13,622 nucleotides of DNA. It comes from Brevundimonas sp. UBA2388. Lineage in GTDB: Bacteria > Pseudomonadota > Alphaproteobacteria > Caulobacterales > Caulobacteraceae. Positions 1-7,414 of this stretch are shown here, in pieces; position 1 is the stretch's first letter, and every line of letters begins with the position of its first letter. Under the pieces are notes generated by a model. The model ran no database searches. It was not told the origin of the DNA and saw only the letters and a list, made by a program, of their open reading frames with translations. The stretch is taken from assembly GCA_002343425.1 (NCBI GenBank), contig DDSO01000093.1, forward strand, positions 2,407 to 16,028, given 5' to 3'. A program made the position numbers and the translations under genes.

Positions 1-135
1 GCCGGCGTCTACGGCATGAACTTCGACCACATGCCGGAGCTGCACTGGAAGTACGGCTATCCGCTGGCGGTGGCGCTCATCCTGGCCGTCTGCGCCGTTC
101 TCTACGCGCGGTTCAAACGCTCGAAGTGGTTGTAG
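1..135 (+). CDS. corA: CorA-family Mg2+ transporter, C-terminal end (partial)
   Basis: Only the last 44 codons are in the window, ending at TAG 133-135. They read AGVYGMNFDHMPELHWKYGY, then a hydrophobic segment (PLAVALILAVCAVLYARF) and a short basic tail KRSKWL. YGMNF is the GMN signature at the end of the first CorA transmembrane helix, which forms the mouth of the divalent-cation pore. The MPEL.W.YGYP loop, the second helix and the basic cytoplasmic tail follow in the family's usual order. CorA proteins are pentameric inner-membrane Mg2+ (also Co2+/Ni2+) channels. The N-terminal cytoplasmic domain lies outside the window, so intactness cannot be judged. The gene is followed by the opposite-strand tRNA-Arg. 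Confidence 0.9.
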   Translation, partial: AGVYGMNFDHMPELHWKYGYPLAVALILAVCAVLYARFKRSKWL

Positions 136-181
136 TCGCGGGCCCACGCGGCCCCGGCCCCGTCCGACCCCGGCAAACGAA

Positions 182-258
182 TGGCGCACCCGACACGATT
201 CGAACGTGTGACCTTTGCCTTCGGAGGGCAACGCTCTATCCAGCTGAGCTACGGGTGC
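182..258 (-). tRNA. tRNA-Arg (anticodon CCG)
   Basis: The minus strand reads a complete 77-nt cloverleaf with an encoded CCA. The acceptor stem is GCACCCG/CGGGTGC with discriminator G, the D arm is GCTCAGCTGGATAGAGC, and the anticodon stem TTGCC/GGCAA encloses loop CTCCGAA. The anticodon is CCG, which reads the Arg codon CGG. The T arm is ACACG-TTCGAAT-CGTGT. All stems pair without mismatch. CGG is a common Arg codon in GC-rich genomes such as this one. Confidence 0.97.
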
Positions 259-287
259 GTCTGACGGCGAAACGCCGGACGAAGGGC

Positions 288-314
288 CTTACAGCAGGAG
301 CGGCCCGCCCTCAA
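288..314 (-). promoter_or_regulatory. Candidate promoter for tRNA-Arg
   Basis: On the minus strand TTGAGGG (314 to 308) is followed after 12 nt by GCTGTAAG (295 to 288). This is close to the Caulobacter housekeeping consensus TTGACGS-N10-14-GCTANAWC, with one mismatch in the -35 and two in the -10. Transcription would start about 20-25 nt upstream of the mature tRNA 5' end. The call rests on consensus matching only. Confidence 0.45.
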
Positions 315-426
315 TCCCGAATGCGCCCGGCCCCGTCCCGAGGTGCGGCCCGGACCGGTCGATTTGCAGGGTGCGGGCCGGCCCGTCCCGGTCTAGCCTG
401 TCTCCGCTTCGATGATGGAGGTCCCG

Positions 427-1740
427 ATGCGCGCCGTTCTGTTCAGCCTGCTGATGCTTGTGGGAGCCTGGGCGACCGCCCCGGACGAGGCGAAGGCCGG
501 CCGTCCCGGCGTGACGCCGGACAGTCTCGACGCCATCGCCGAATCCTATGTCATGCTGATCCTCGACATCGGCGAACTCGAGCCGGGCTATGTGGACGCC
601 TACTATGGGCCGGCCGAGTGGCAGGCGGCGGCCCGGGCGGAGACCGAGACCCCGGCCCAGCTGATCGAGCGCGCCGGCGCCCTGACCGGCCGGCTGGCCG
701 ACCTCGACCGCAACGGCGGCATGGCGGGCGCAACGCCGGCGGAGGTTCAGCGGCGCAAATATCTGGCGGCCCATGTCTCGGCGGCTGCGGCGCGGCTGCG
801 GATGATCTCGGGCGAGGTGATGAGTTTCGCCGATGAAGCCGAGGCCCTGTTCGGGATCCGGCCGGAACTGCCGCCGCTGGAGAGTTTCGATCCGGTTCTG
901 GCCGAGATCGACGCCTTGCTGCCCGGCGAAGGCTCACTGACCGACCGGGTGATCGCCTTCCGGGCCGATTTCGTCATCCCGAGGGACCGGTTGCAGCCGG
1001 TGATGGATGCCGCCATCGCCGAGTGCCGCCGCCGCACGGCCCTGCATATCGACCTGCCGGCCCATGAGCGTTTCACCCTCAGCTTCGTCGGCGACAAGGT
1101 CTGGTCGGGCTACAACTACTATCTGGGTGACGCCGCCAGCCGGATCGAGATCAACGCCGACCTGCCGATCTATACCGAGCGGGCGATCGATCTGGGTTGC
1201 CACGAGGGCTATCCCGGCCATCACGTCTATAACGCCCTGCTGGAACAGACCTTCGTGCGCGAGCGGGGCTGGGTCGAGATGAGCGTCTATCCGCTGTTCT
1301 CGCCCATGTCCTTCGTCGCCGAGGGCAGCGCCAACTACGGCATCGACCTGGCCTTCCCGGGCGATGAGGGACTGGCCTATGAGCGGGATGTGCTGTTCCC
1401 CCTGGCCGGCCTCGACCCGTCCACGACCGGCCGCAAGGCCCGGCTCGGCGCACTGATGCGGCAGCTGGCGCGGGCGGAATACACGATCGCCGACGCCTAT
1501 CTGGCCGGGCGGATCGACCGGGCCGAGGCGACCCGGCTGCTCATGCGCTATATCCTGTTCAGCGAGGCGCGGGCGGCCCAGCGGGTGCGGTTCATCGACG
1601 TCAACCGCAGCTATGTCATCAACTACGGTCTCGGCCGCGACGTGGTCCAGGCCTGGGTCGAGCGGCAGGGCCCGGACCGGTGGCAAGGCATGGAGACGCT
1701 GCTGGCGAGCCAGATCCTGCCGGTGGATCTGATGGAGTGA
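427..1740 (+). CDS. Secreted DUF885-like metallohydrolase
   Basis: A 437-residue protein with an N-terminal signal peptide (MRAVLFSLLMLVGAWATA, cleavage probably within residues 17-24), so it probably acts in the periplasm. The central motif HEGYPGHH (residues 259-266) matches the HExxPGHH signature of DUF885 proteins, zincin-like putative peptidases. AEGSANYG (Glu299) lies where the third metal ligand is expected. ATG 427 is chosen over 412 and 415 because GGAGG at 417-421 sits 5 nt before it and the signal peptide begins there. Many DUF885 proteins are near 600 residues, so this is a short version, mostly lacking N-terminal helices. Substrate unknown. It stands alone, followed by a repeat cassette and a convergent gene. 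Confidence 0.8.
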   Translation: MRAVLFSLLMLVGAWATAPDEAKAGRPGVTPDSLDAIAESYVMLILDIGELEPGYVDAYYGPAEWQAAARAETETPAQLIERAGALTGRLADLDRNGGMAGATPAEVQRRKYLAAHVSAAAARLRMISGEVMSFADEAEALFGIRPELPPLESFDPVLAEIDALLPGEGSLTDRVIAFRADFVIPRDRLQPVMDAAIAECRRRTALHIDLPAHERFTLSFVGDKVWSGYNYYLGDAASRIEINADLPIYTERAIDLGCHEGYPGHHVYNALLEQTFVRERGWVEMSVYPLFSPMSFVAEGSANYGIDLAFPGDEGLAYERDVLFPLAGLDPSTTGRKARLGALMRQLARAEYTIADAYLAGRIDRAEATRLLMRYILFSEARAAQRVRFIDVNRSYVINYGLGRDVVQAWVERQGPDRWQGMETLLASQILPVDLME

Positions 1741-1744
1741 AGGG

Positions 1745-1863
1745 GTGGCTAGTGGCTAGTGATTAGTGGCTGGCCGGCACCTGGGCGATGGCGCGGATTG
1801 CGGCGCCCTTCCGCGATCAGGGAAGCCTCAATCATTAGCCACTAGCCACTAGCCACTAGCCAC
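1745..1863. repeat. Heptamer-repeat inverted cassette A
   Basis: The left arm (1745-1772) is four tandem 7-nt units: GTGGCTA twice, GTGATTA, then GTGGCTG. The right arm (1836-1863) is four perfect TAGCCAC units, the reverse complement of GTGGCTA. Beyond it on the inner side are degenerate units (ATGATTG and AGGCTTC on the minus strand). The arms can form a stem of about 28 bp with a 63-nt loop. The cassette fills the gap between two convergent genes, 4 nt after one stop codon and 13 nt from the other. It could act as a bidirectional transcript end, but there is no U-tract and the loop is long. Confidence 0.85.
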
Positions 1864-1876
1864 TGGCGACACCGCC

Positions 1877-2668
1877 TCACTGCGCCAGCATGCCGCCGTC
1901 GATCTTGAACTCGGTTCCGGTGACGAATTTGGATTCGTCGGAGGCGAGGTAGAGGACGCAGTACGCCACGTCGTCGGGCTCGCCGATCCGCTTCAGGGGG
2001 ATGCCGCGGCTCAGGCGCTCGTGGGCCTTGGTCTCGTCGCCGCCGGCCATGGCGATGAAGGGGTCGAGGATGGGGGTCTTGATGAAGACCGGGTGGACCG
2101 AGTTGCAGCGGACGTTCCACTCCATCTTGGCGGCCTCGAGCGCGACGGTCTTGGTGTACATCCAGACGCCCGCCTTGGTGGCGTTGTAGGCGCCCATGCC
2201 CGGGGCGGCGGCGAGGCCGGCGATCGAGGAGATGTTGATGATCGAGGCCGGCGCCGAGGCGCGCAGGTGGGGCATGGCGTGTTTGCAGCCCAGCATGATC
2301 GACAGCAGGTTGATCTCGAACTGACGCTGCCAGGAGGCGACCGTGTCCTGTTCGACGAAGGTCAGGCCGTCGCCGACGCCGGCGTTGTTGACCAGGATGG
2401 ACAGGCCGCCCATCGCCGTGACGGCGCCGTCGATGACCGAGACCCACTGGTCCTCTTTCGCGACGTCATGCTGGAAGGCGAAGGCCGCGCCGGGGAGCTC
2501 GGCGTTGATCGCTTCGGCGAGCGTCCGCGCGCCCTCCAGATTGACGTCGGTGACGGCGACCTTCGCGCCCTCGCGCGCCAGCATCCAGGCCATGGCCTCG
2601 CCCAGCCCGCCGGCCGCGCCGGTGATCAGGGCCTGTTTGCCCGCGACGCGTCCCGCCTTGCCCGTCAT
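1877..2668 (-). CDS. SDR-family NAD(P)-dependent oxidoreductase
   Basis: A 263-residue classical short-chain dehydrogenase. Visible motifs are the Rossmann glycine motif TGAAGGLG (16-23), Asp41 at the end of beta-2 (usually NAD(H) preference), NNAG (94-97), Ser147/148 in ISSIAG, and the catalytic pair Tyr161-Lys165 in YNATK. In the segment HPVFIKTP (192-199) the usual glycine after HP is valine. Two ATGs are possible. ATG 2671 overlaps the phhB stop as ATGA, while ATG 2668 lies 7 nt after GGAG and is preferred here; the choice changes one residue. Substrate cannot be read from sequence. Coupling to phhB raises the possibility of pterin recycling, but the protein resembles general SDRs more than known dihydropteridine reductases. 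Confidence 0.85.
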   Translation of the reverse strand: MTGKAGRVAGKQALITGAAGGLGEAMAWMLAREGAKVAVTDVNLEGARTLAEAINAELPGAAFAFQHDVAKEDQWVSVIDGAVTAMGGLSILVNNAGVGDGLTFVEQDTVASWQRQFEINLLSIMLGCKHAMPHLRASAPASIINISSIAGLAAAPGMGAYNATKAGVWMYTKTVALEAAKMEWNVRCNSVHPVFIKTPILDPFIAMAGGDETKAHERLSRGIPLKRIGEPDDVAYCVLYLASDESKFVTGTEFKIDGGMLAQ

Positions 2669-2967
2669 CATTTCGCTCCCAGCCCGGCCGCGGCCGTGTC
2701 GATGAACCGCGCCATGTCGATATCCCTCTGTGTGACGCCGTCCGCGTCGTGGGTGGTCAGCAGAACCTCGACCCGGTTGTAGACGTTCGACCATTCCGGA
2801 TGGTGGTCGACCTTGTCGGCCAGCAGGGCGATGCGGGTCATGAAGCCGAAGGCGGCGTTGAAATCGGCGAAGGTCAGGCTGCGGGTGATCGCGGGGCGGT
2901 CGCCCGCATGCGCGCGCCACAGCGGCAGGCCTTTCAGAGCTTCCGCAACGTCAATCCGGTCGGCCAT
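2668..2967 (-). CDS. phhB: Pterin-4a-carbinolamine dehydratase
   Basis: A 99-residue protein, the usual length of this family. It carries the active-site stretch [14 protein letters not shown] (51-64), with the HHPEW histidines, then His73 and the terminal DIDMA helix. The enzyme dehydrates 4a-hydroxytetrahydropterin, made by aromatic amino-acid hydroxylases, to quinonoid dihydropterin; some homologues also act as transcriptional coactivators. ATG 2967 is chosen because AGGAGG (2973-2978) lies 5 nt upstream; a longer frame to 3015 has no comparable site. Its TGA stop overlaps the start of the downstream SDR gene, so translation is probably coupled. No phenylalanine hydroxylase gene is visible in the window. 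Confidence 0.92.
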   Translation of the reverse strand: MADRIDVAEALKGLPLWRAHAGDRPAITRSLTFADFNAAFGFMTRIALLADKVDHHPEWSNVYNRVEVLLTTHDADGVTQRDIDMARFIDTAAAGLGAK

Positions 2968-3047
2968 GGCGTCCTCCTGTGCCCCCTCGCCGTATCGCGC
3001 CCGCCGGGGGTCCACAAGCGGTACGGAACGCGCGGTGAAGCTTTGGC

Positions 3048-3062
3048 GTTACCCAGCGTAAC
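3048..3062. promoter_or_regulatory. Palindrome GTTAC-N5-GTAAC in a divergent promoter region
   Basis: A perfect 5-bp inverted repeat separated by 5 nt lies 21 bp before the TTG start of the Crp/Fnr-type gene and 80 bp before phhB. Its position suits an operator for either gene, including autoregulation. The half-sites are not the classic CRP (TGTGA) or FNR (TTGAT) ones. I found no convincing -35/-10 pair in this gap. Confidence 0.35.
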
Positions 3063-3083
3063 CATTCACGGCGGGAGTCGACC

Positions 3084-3791
3084 TTGGACAATATGTGGAT
3101 CGCCGCCCTGGCGCTCGCCGACCGGCGCAGGATCGAACCCCATCTGCATGAGCGGCCCTTCGAACAGGGCCAGATGCTCTACGACGCCGGCGAGGCGGTC
3201 GAGGAGGTCTGGTTCCCGATGAGCGGGGTGGTGTCGCTGATGACCATCCTCGACGACGACCGGATGATCGAGACCGCCGCTATCGGCCGGGAGGGTCTGG
3301 TCGGCGTCACCTGCGGGCCGATGAACGCCCGCGCCGCCAGCCGGGCCATCGCCCAGGTCGAGGGCGTTTCCGCCTGCTGTCCCGCGGACGTCTTCGCCGA
3401 CGCCCTGCAGGAGAGCGAGGCGATGCGCGTGGCGTTGGCCAAATTCACCGAAAGCCTGTTCGCCCAGGTCCAGCAGACCGCGGCCTGCAACGCCCAACAC
3501 CGGCTGGACGAGCGGCTGGCGCGCTGGCTGCTGACCATCCACGACCGCGCTGAGAGCGACCGTTTCGACCTGACCCAGGCGGACATCGCCGGGATGCTGG
3601 GCGTACGCCGCGCCACGGTGTCCGAGGTGGGAACGCTTCTGGTCGACAAGGGGCTGATCCGCCGCGGCCGCGGCTGGGTCGAGGTCACCGACCGCAAGGC
3701 GCTGGAAGCCGCCGCCTGCGGTTGCTACGGCGCGATCCGCAGCCTGATGAAGGATCTCGGGGTGCCGCGCCCGAAAGCCGGGGCTCACTAA
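3084..3791 (+). CDS. Crp/Fnr-family transcriptional regulator
   Basis: A 235-residue two-domain regulator. Residues about 15-125 form a cyclic-nucleotide-binding-like beta roll (FEQGQMLYDAGEAVEEVWF, then SGVVSLMTI). Residues about 135-205 form the winged-helix DNA-binding domain, with helix-turn-helix LTQADIAGMLGVRRATVSEV. The cAMP-binding residues of true CRP are not evident, and there is no N-terminal cysteine cluster as in FNR. Cysteines occur at 77, 98, 99, 135, 212 and 214. The start is called as TTG 3084 because GGGAG (3073-3077) lies 6 nt upstream; the next ATG (3093) is 15 nt away. It is divergent from phhB. Ligand and regulon unknown. Confidence 0.88.
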   Translation: MDNMWIAALALADRRRIEPHLHERPFEQGQMLYDAGEAVEEVWFPMSGVVSLMTILDDDRMIETAAIGREGLVGVTCGPMNARAASRAIAQVEGVSACCPADVFADALQESEAMRVALAKFTESLFAQVQQTAACNAQHRLDERLARWLLTIHDRAESDRFDLTQADIAGMLGVRRATVSEVGTLLVDKGLIRRGRGWVEVTDRKALEAAACGCYGAIRSLMKDLGVPRPKAGAH

Positions 3792-3799
3792 CGGCTTTT
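3773..3799 (+). terminator. Candidate terminator overlapping the Crp/Fnr stop codon
   Basis: AAAGCCG (3774-3780) pairs perfectly with CGGCTTT (3792-3798), with an additional G-T closing pair. The loop is 11 nt and contains the TAA stop (3789-3791). The 3' side of the stem ends in TTTT. It resembles a short intrinsic terminator and would separate the regulator from the ubiE-ubiB run. The stem is only 7-8 bp and the U-run is inside it, hence moderate confidence. Confidence 0.45.
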
Positions 3800-3831
3800 C
3801 AAGCGGACATTTTCCGACGAACCTTGCAGAC

Positions 3832-4542
3832 ATGACAGCGCCGTCGCCCGAAAGTCGTCCACCCCGCCCCCTCATGCCCTCGGTACGTTGGCGTCGATGG
3901 GCTCCGCGTGCGGTGTTCGAAAGCCTGTTGATCGTCTTTTCCCTGATCCTGGCCCTGGGCCTGACCGATTGGGCGGAGGACCGGCGGACCGCCGAGCGGG
4001 TTCGGGAGGCGCGGGCCTATCTGGTGGCCGAGATCGCCGCCAATCGCGCGCTCCTGGTCGATGACCAGTACCTGCCCCACCACCGGCGGCTGAACAGCCT
4101 GTTCAGACAGGCGTCCGATGCCGAACGCCCGACACAACAACAGGCGATGCCGGTGTTTCAGGCCCTGTTCGAAACCGGCATCCACGTTGCGCCGCTGAGG
4201 GATGCGGTCTGGCGCAGCGCCTCGTCCAGCGGGCTGACGGCCAAGATGCCCCTGACCGAGGTATTCCTGCTCTCGGACATCTATCGTCAGCAGGAGCAAC
4301 TCGGGCGGATGAGCGAAACCTTTGTAACCGGCATCCCGGCCTTGCTGGCCGGTCTTGAGAACGGTACGGGCGTCAAGGCGGCACTGACAGCCGTCAATCT
4401 GCATCTGGGCGACATCACCGCCTCGGAGGCCGGTCTGATCCGCCAGTATGACGCGGCCCTTGCCCGGCTCGATCCCGATGGAAGGCTGCGTCGCGAGGCC
4501 GCGACCCCGAGGCCCGGTGACGGCAGGGCGACGACGCGCTAG
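3832..4542 (+). CDS. Hypothetical single-pass membrane protein
   Basis: A 236-residue protein I cannot assign. After a proline- and arginine-rich N-terminus (1-26) there is one transmembrane helix at about 27-46 (AVFESLLIVFSLILALGLTD) followed by WAEDRR. The remainder (about 50-225) is helical and charged, presumably periplasmic or amphipathic, with a disordered arginine-rich tail. The FESLLIVFSLILALGLTDW pattern resembles small unnamed membrane families of the DUF6090 kind, but that is impression only. ATG 3832 has a weak ribosome site; ATG 3874 would remove 14 residues and keep the membrane helix. It ends 9 nt before ubiE and is probably cotranscribed with it, though no ubiquinone-related motif is visible. 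Confidence 0.7.
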   Translation: MTAPSPESRPPRPLMPSVRWRRWAPRAVFESLLIVFSLILALGLTDWAEDRRTAERVREARAYLVAEIAANRALLVDDQYLPHHRRLNSLFRQASDAERPTQQQAMPVFQALFETGIHVAPLRDAVWRSASSSGLTAKMPLTEVFLLSDIYRQQEQLGRMSETFVTGIPALLAGLENGTGVKAALTAVNLHLGDITASEAGLIRQYDAALARLDPDGRLRREAATPRPGDGRATTR

Positions 4543-4551
4543 ACCGCGCCC

Positions 4552-5328
4552 ATGACCGACGCCTCCGCACCGACCGGCAAGACCTCATCCTTCGGCTTTC
4601 GCGACGTCGACGCGAAGGAGAAGGTGCAGCTGGTTCGCGGCGTGTTCGACAGCGTGGCCTCCAGCTACGACCTGATGAACGATCTGATGAGCGGCGGCGT
4701 GCATCGGCTCTGGAAGGATGCGGCGGCGGCGAAGCTGAATCCGCGGCCGGGCGAAACCATCCTCGACGTCGCAGGCGGCACCGGCGACATGGCGCGACGC
4801 TATGCGAAGATGGCGCGGGCGGCCCAGGAGCGGCGGGGGGGCGAGGACGCCTCGGTTATCGTCCTGGACTACAACGCCGAAATGATCATGGCCGGCGTCC
4901 AGAAGGGCGGCGAGCCGGAGATGCAGTGGTCAGTCGGCGACGCCATGGCCCTGCCGCTGCCGGACGCCTCGGTCGACGCCTATTCGATCAGTTTCGGCAT
5001 CCGCAATGTGGCCGACATTCCCCAGGCCCTGCGTGAGGCGCGGCGGGTGCTGAAGCCCGGCGGGCGGTTCCTGTGCCTGGAGTTTTCGCGGCCGACGGCC
5101 TCGGCGATCCGCAAGGCCTATGACGCCTGGTCGTTCCACGCCATTCCGCGCATCGGCGGCTGGGTCGCGGGCGATCGGGACAGCTATCAGTATCTGGTCG
5201 AGAGCATCCGCCGCTTCCCCGACCAGCCGACCTTCAAGCGCATGATCGAGGACGCGGGCTTCAGCCGCGTGACCGTGACCAATCTGTCGGGCGGGGTGGC
5301 CGCCATCCATCACGGGTGGGCGATCTGA
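4552..5328 (+). CDS. ubiE: Demethylmenaquinone/2-methoxy-6-polyprenyl-benzoquinol methyltransferase UbiE
   Basis: A 258-residue class I SAM-dependent methyltransferase, the normal size. Both UbiE/COQ5 signatures are present: [16 protein letters not shown] (39-54) and RVLKPGGRF (165-173). The SAM-binding loop LDVAGGTGD (71-79) and acidic Asp106 follow the family pattern, as do SFGIRN (147-152) and the C-terminal [12 protein letters not shown]. UbiE performs the C-methylation step of ubiquinone biosynthesis (and of menaquinone where made) at the inner membrane. It overlaps ubiB by 13 nt, a conserved pairing in alphaproteobacteria. About ten extra residues (QERRGG) between strands 1 and 2 form a small species-specific loop. 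Confidence 0.96.
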   Translation: MTDASAPTGKTSSFGFRDVDAKEKVQLVRGVFDSVASSYDLMNDLMSGGVHRLWKDAAAAKLNPRPGETILDVAGGTGDMARRYAKMARAAQERRGGEDASVIVLDYNAEMIMAGVQKGGEPEMQWSVGDAMALPLPDASVDAYSISFGIRNVADIPQALREARRVLKPGGRFLCLEFSRPTASAIRKAYDAWSFHAIPRIGGWVAGDRDSYQYLVESIRRFPDQPTFKRMIEDAGFSRVTVTNLSGGVAAIHHGWAI

Positions 5329-6911
5329 CCAATCCCGCCGACTACAAGACGGCGCCGCCGCCGCCGCCGACCGAACCGGTGCGCCGCCCGGTCGAGGCGA
5401 CCCTGCGTCTGCTCGGCTGGGCCTGGGTGCTGGTGCGCCACGACGCCCTCGCGCCGCGCGAGATCACGCCCCTGCTGCCGGTGTGGATCCGCTGGCTGGC
5501 GCATCTGCTGCATGCCTTCGCCGGCAAGGAGGGCCGCGAGGGCCGGCCGGGTCAGCGACTGGGCAAGGCGTTCGAACATCTGGGGCCGGTGGCCATCAAA
5601 CTGGGACAGGTGCTGGCCACCCGCGCCGACATCTTCGGCATCGAGTTCGCGCGCGATCTGGGTCGGCTGAAGGACGCGCTGGAGCCCTTCCCGGTGGATC
5701 AGGCCCGGCGCGAGATCGAGCGGTCTCTGGGCCGGCCGGTCGAGGCCCTGTTCACCGATTTCGGCCCGCCCGTCGCGGCGGCGTCGCTGGCCCAGGCTCA
5801 TCCGGCCTGGCTGGCGGACGGGCGCAAGGTGGCGGTCAAGGTGCTGCGGCCCGGCGTAGAGCGGCGCGTGGCGCAGGGGCTGGACTCCATGCGGCTGGCG
5901 GCGCGGCTGGCGGTGCGGTTCGTGCCGCTGGCGCGGCGGCTGGAGCCCTCGGCCTTCGTCGAGACCATCGCCCGGGCCTTGCAGCTGGAGCTGGACATGC
6001 GGCTGGAGGCGGCGGCCGCCTCCGAGCTGAAGGACATCATGGACAAGGACGTCGGGGTCGGCGGTCACATGACCGCGCCGGCGGTGATCTGGGACGGGGT
6101 CGGCAAGCGGGTGCTGACGCTGGAATGGGCGCCGGGCATGGCCATGACCGACCCCGCCGCCGCCGATCAGCCGGGGCTGGACAAGAACGCCCTGGCCGAC
6201 AACGTCGTGCGCGCCTTCCTGACCCAGGCGCTGGATCACGGGACCTTCCACGCCGACCTGCATGAGGGAAATCTGTTCTGCCATGCGCCGGCGGAGCTGA
6301 CGGCGATCGATTTCGGCATCGTCGGCCGCTTGGGGCCGGCCGAGCGGCGCTATCTGGCGGAAATCCTCTGGGGCTTCCTGAGCCGCGACTATGACCGCAT
6401 CAGCCGGGTGCATTTCGAGGCCGGATACGTGCCGCCCGAGCATTCGGTCGAGGCCTTCGCCCAGGCCCTGCGCGCGGTCGGCGAGCCGGTCATCGGCAAG
6501 GCGGCGTCCCAGGTGTCCATGGGCCGGCTGCTGGGCCAGTTGTTCGAGATCACCGACCTGTTCGACATGCATCTGCGGCCCGAACTGATCCTGCTGCAGA
6601 AGACCATGGTCTCGGTCGAGGGGGTCGCGCGGCGGCTGAATCCCGATCACGATCTGTGGGCCGCGGCCGCCCCGGTGGTGGAGCGCTGGATCCGCCGTGA
6701 ACTGGGCCCGCAGGCCCAGGTCCGCGACGCGATTGAGGAAATCCGCGCCACCCTGAAGGCGCTGGCGCGACTGGCGCAGAATCCGCCGCAGCCGCAGACG
6801 GTGGTCATTCGCGAGGCGCATACGCCTGCGTGGGTGGTTGTCTGTGTCACGCTTGCCATGACCGCGGCGGCGGCCGCCCTTGTTCTGTCGCTTTGGCCCT
6901 CCATCGTCTGA
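5316..6911 (+). CDS. ubiB: UbiB-family kinase-like ATPase of ubiquinone biosynthesis
   Basis: A 531-residue member of the ABC1/ADCK/UbiB atypical kinase family. In order it shows the KxGQ motif ([11 protein letters not shown], from Lys95), the alanine-rich loop [10 protein letters not shown] (153-162) that replaces the kinase P-loop, the nucleotide-binding lysine in VAVKVLRP (Lys175), the catalytic loop FHADLHEGN (311-319), and DFG (332-334). A C-terminal membrane anchor spans about 503-530. UbiB/COQ8 proteins act as ATPases that support ubiquinone synthesis, probably by extracting lipid intermediates from the membrane. The family QVH is QAH here. The start is a GTG inside ubiE giving a 13-nt overlap, with no clear Shine-Dalgarno, so translational coupling is likely; GTG at about 5379 is an alternative. 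Confidence 0.95.
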   Translation: MGDLTNPADYKTAPPPPPTEPVRRPVEATLRLLGWAWVLVRHDALAPREITPLLPVWIRWLAHLLHAFAGKEGREGRPGQRLGKAFEHLGPVAIKLGQVLATRADIFGIEFARDLGRLKDALEPFPVDQARREIERSLGRPVEALFTDFGPPVAAASLAQAHPAWLADGRKVAVKVLRPGVERRVAQGLDSMRLAARLAVRFVPLARRLEPSAFVETIARALQLELDMRLEAAAASELKDIMDKDVGVGGHMTAPAVIWDGVGKRVLTLEWAPGMAMTDPAAADQPGLDKNALADNVVRAFLTQALDHGTFHADLHEGNLFCHAPAELTAIDFGIVGRLGPAERRYLAEILWGFLSRDYDRISRVHFEAGYVPPEHSVEAFAQALRAVGEPVIGKAASQVSMGRLLGQLFEITDLFDMHLRPELILLQKTMVSVEGVARRLNPDHDLWAAAAPVVERWIRRELGPQAQVRDAIEEIRATLKALARLAQNPPQPQTVVIREAHTPAWVVVCVTLAMTAAAAALVLSLWPSIV

Positions 6912-6933
6912 TCCAGTATTTGGAGACGACCCC

Positions 6934-7386
6934 ATGAAGCCGCTTTTGATCGCCGCCGCCCTGTTGCTCGTTCCCGTCGCGGCCCCGACGGCCGCTTTGG
7001 CTCAGGTCGCCGCCGCGACGATGCCCAACAGTTTTGACGCGCCCGCTCCGACCGCGCGCGCCGCCGCCCCGGCTATCGCGGCGGCTCCGACGCCCGCCAA
7101 TCCCCGGGCCGAGGAAGTGCTGCGCGAGATCATCGCCGGCGCCCAGGCGGGCACCATCGACTATTCGTTGATGAGCGATGATCTGGCCGCCCGCATCCGG
7201 AGCCAGGAAGCCGCCATCCGTCCCCTGATCGAGGGTTTCGGACCGGTCCAGGCCGTTGATTTCATGGCCAGCCAGGATGGCGCGGACCTGTTCGCCGTGA
7301 CCTTCAGCAATGCCGCGACCCAGTGGGTGATCGGCTTCAACGAAACCGACAAGGTCGCCGCCCTGCTGTTCCGCCCCGCGGAGTAG
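6934..7386 (+). CDS. Small secreted protein, NTF2-like/DUF3887-like domain
   Basis: A 150-residue exported protein. MKPLLIAAALLLVPVAAPTAALA is a clear signal peptide with cleavage before Gln24. An Ala/Pro-rich linker follows (about 25-56), then a compact alpha+beta domain (57-150) beginning AEEVLREIIAGAQAG and ending WVIGFNETDKVAALLFRPAE. This reminds me of the NTF2-like domain found alone or attached to secreted serine-hydrolase/beta-lactamase-fold proteins; here it stands alone. ATG 6934 is supported by GGAG (6922-6925) 8 nt upstream and by the signal peptide. It sits 22 nt after ubiB and 28 nt before an EF-hand lipoprotein, so it is probably cotranscribed. Function unknown. Confidence 0.75.
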   Translation: MKPLLIAAALLLVPVAAPTAALAQVAAATMPNSFDAPAPTARAAAPAIAAAPTPANPRAEEVLREIIAGAQAGTIDYSLMSDDLAARIRSQEAAIRPLIEGFGPVQAVDFMASQDGADLFAVTFSNAATQWVIGFNETDKVAALLFRPAE

Positions 7387-7414
7387 CGTCCCGTCCTTCC
7401 AGCTGGAGATCGCC

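Noticed and set aside
136..181. Terminator hairpin between corA and the tRNA (GGGCC-CACGC-GGCCC)
   Set aside because: The stem is only 5 bp with no U-tract, in extremely GC-rich sequence where such pairings occur by chance.
126..836. 236-codon plus-strand frame covering the tRNA and the 5' part of the DUF885 gene
   Set aside because: It reads through an antisense tRNA and is out of frame with the conserved hydrolase.
1745..1863. CRISPR array at the heptamer repeats
   Set aside because: Units are 7 nt, directly abutting and inverted, with no spacer series or cas genes.
5310..6935. 541-codon open frame on the minus strand opposite ubiB
   Set aside because: Its product is Gln/Arg/His/Gly-rich with no domain, and it mirrors the third-position GC bias of ubiB. 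It is a typical antisense shadow in GC-rich DNA.
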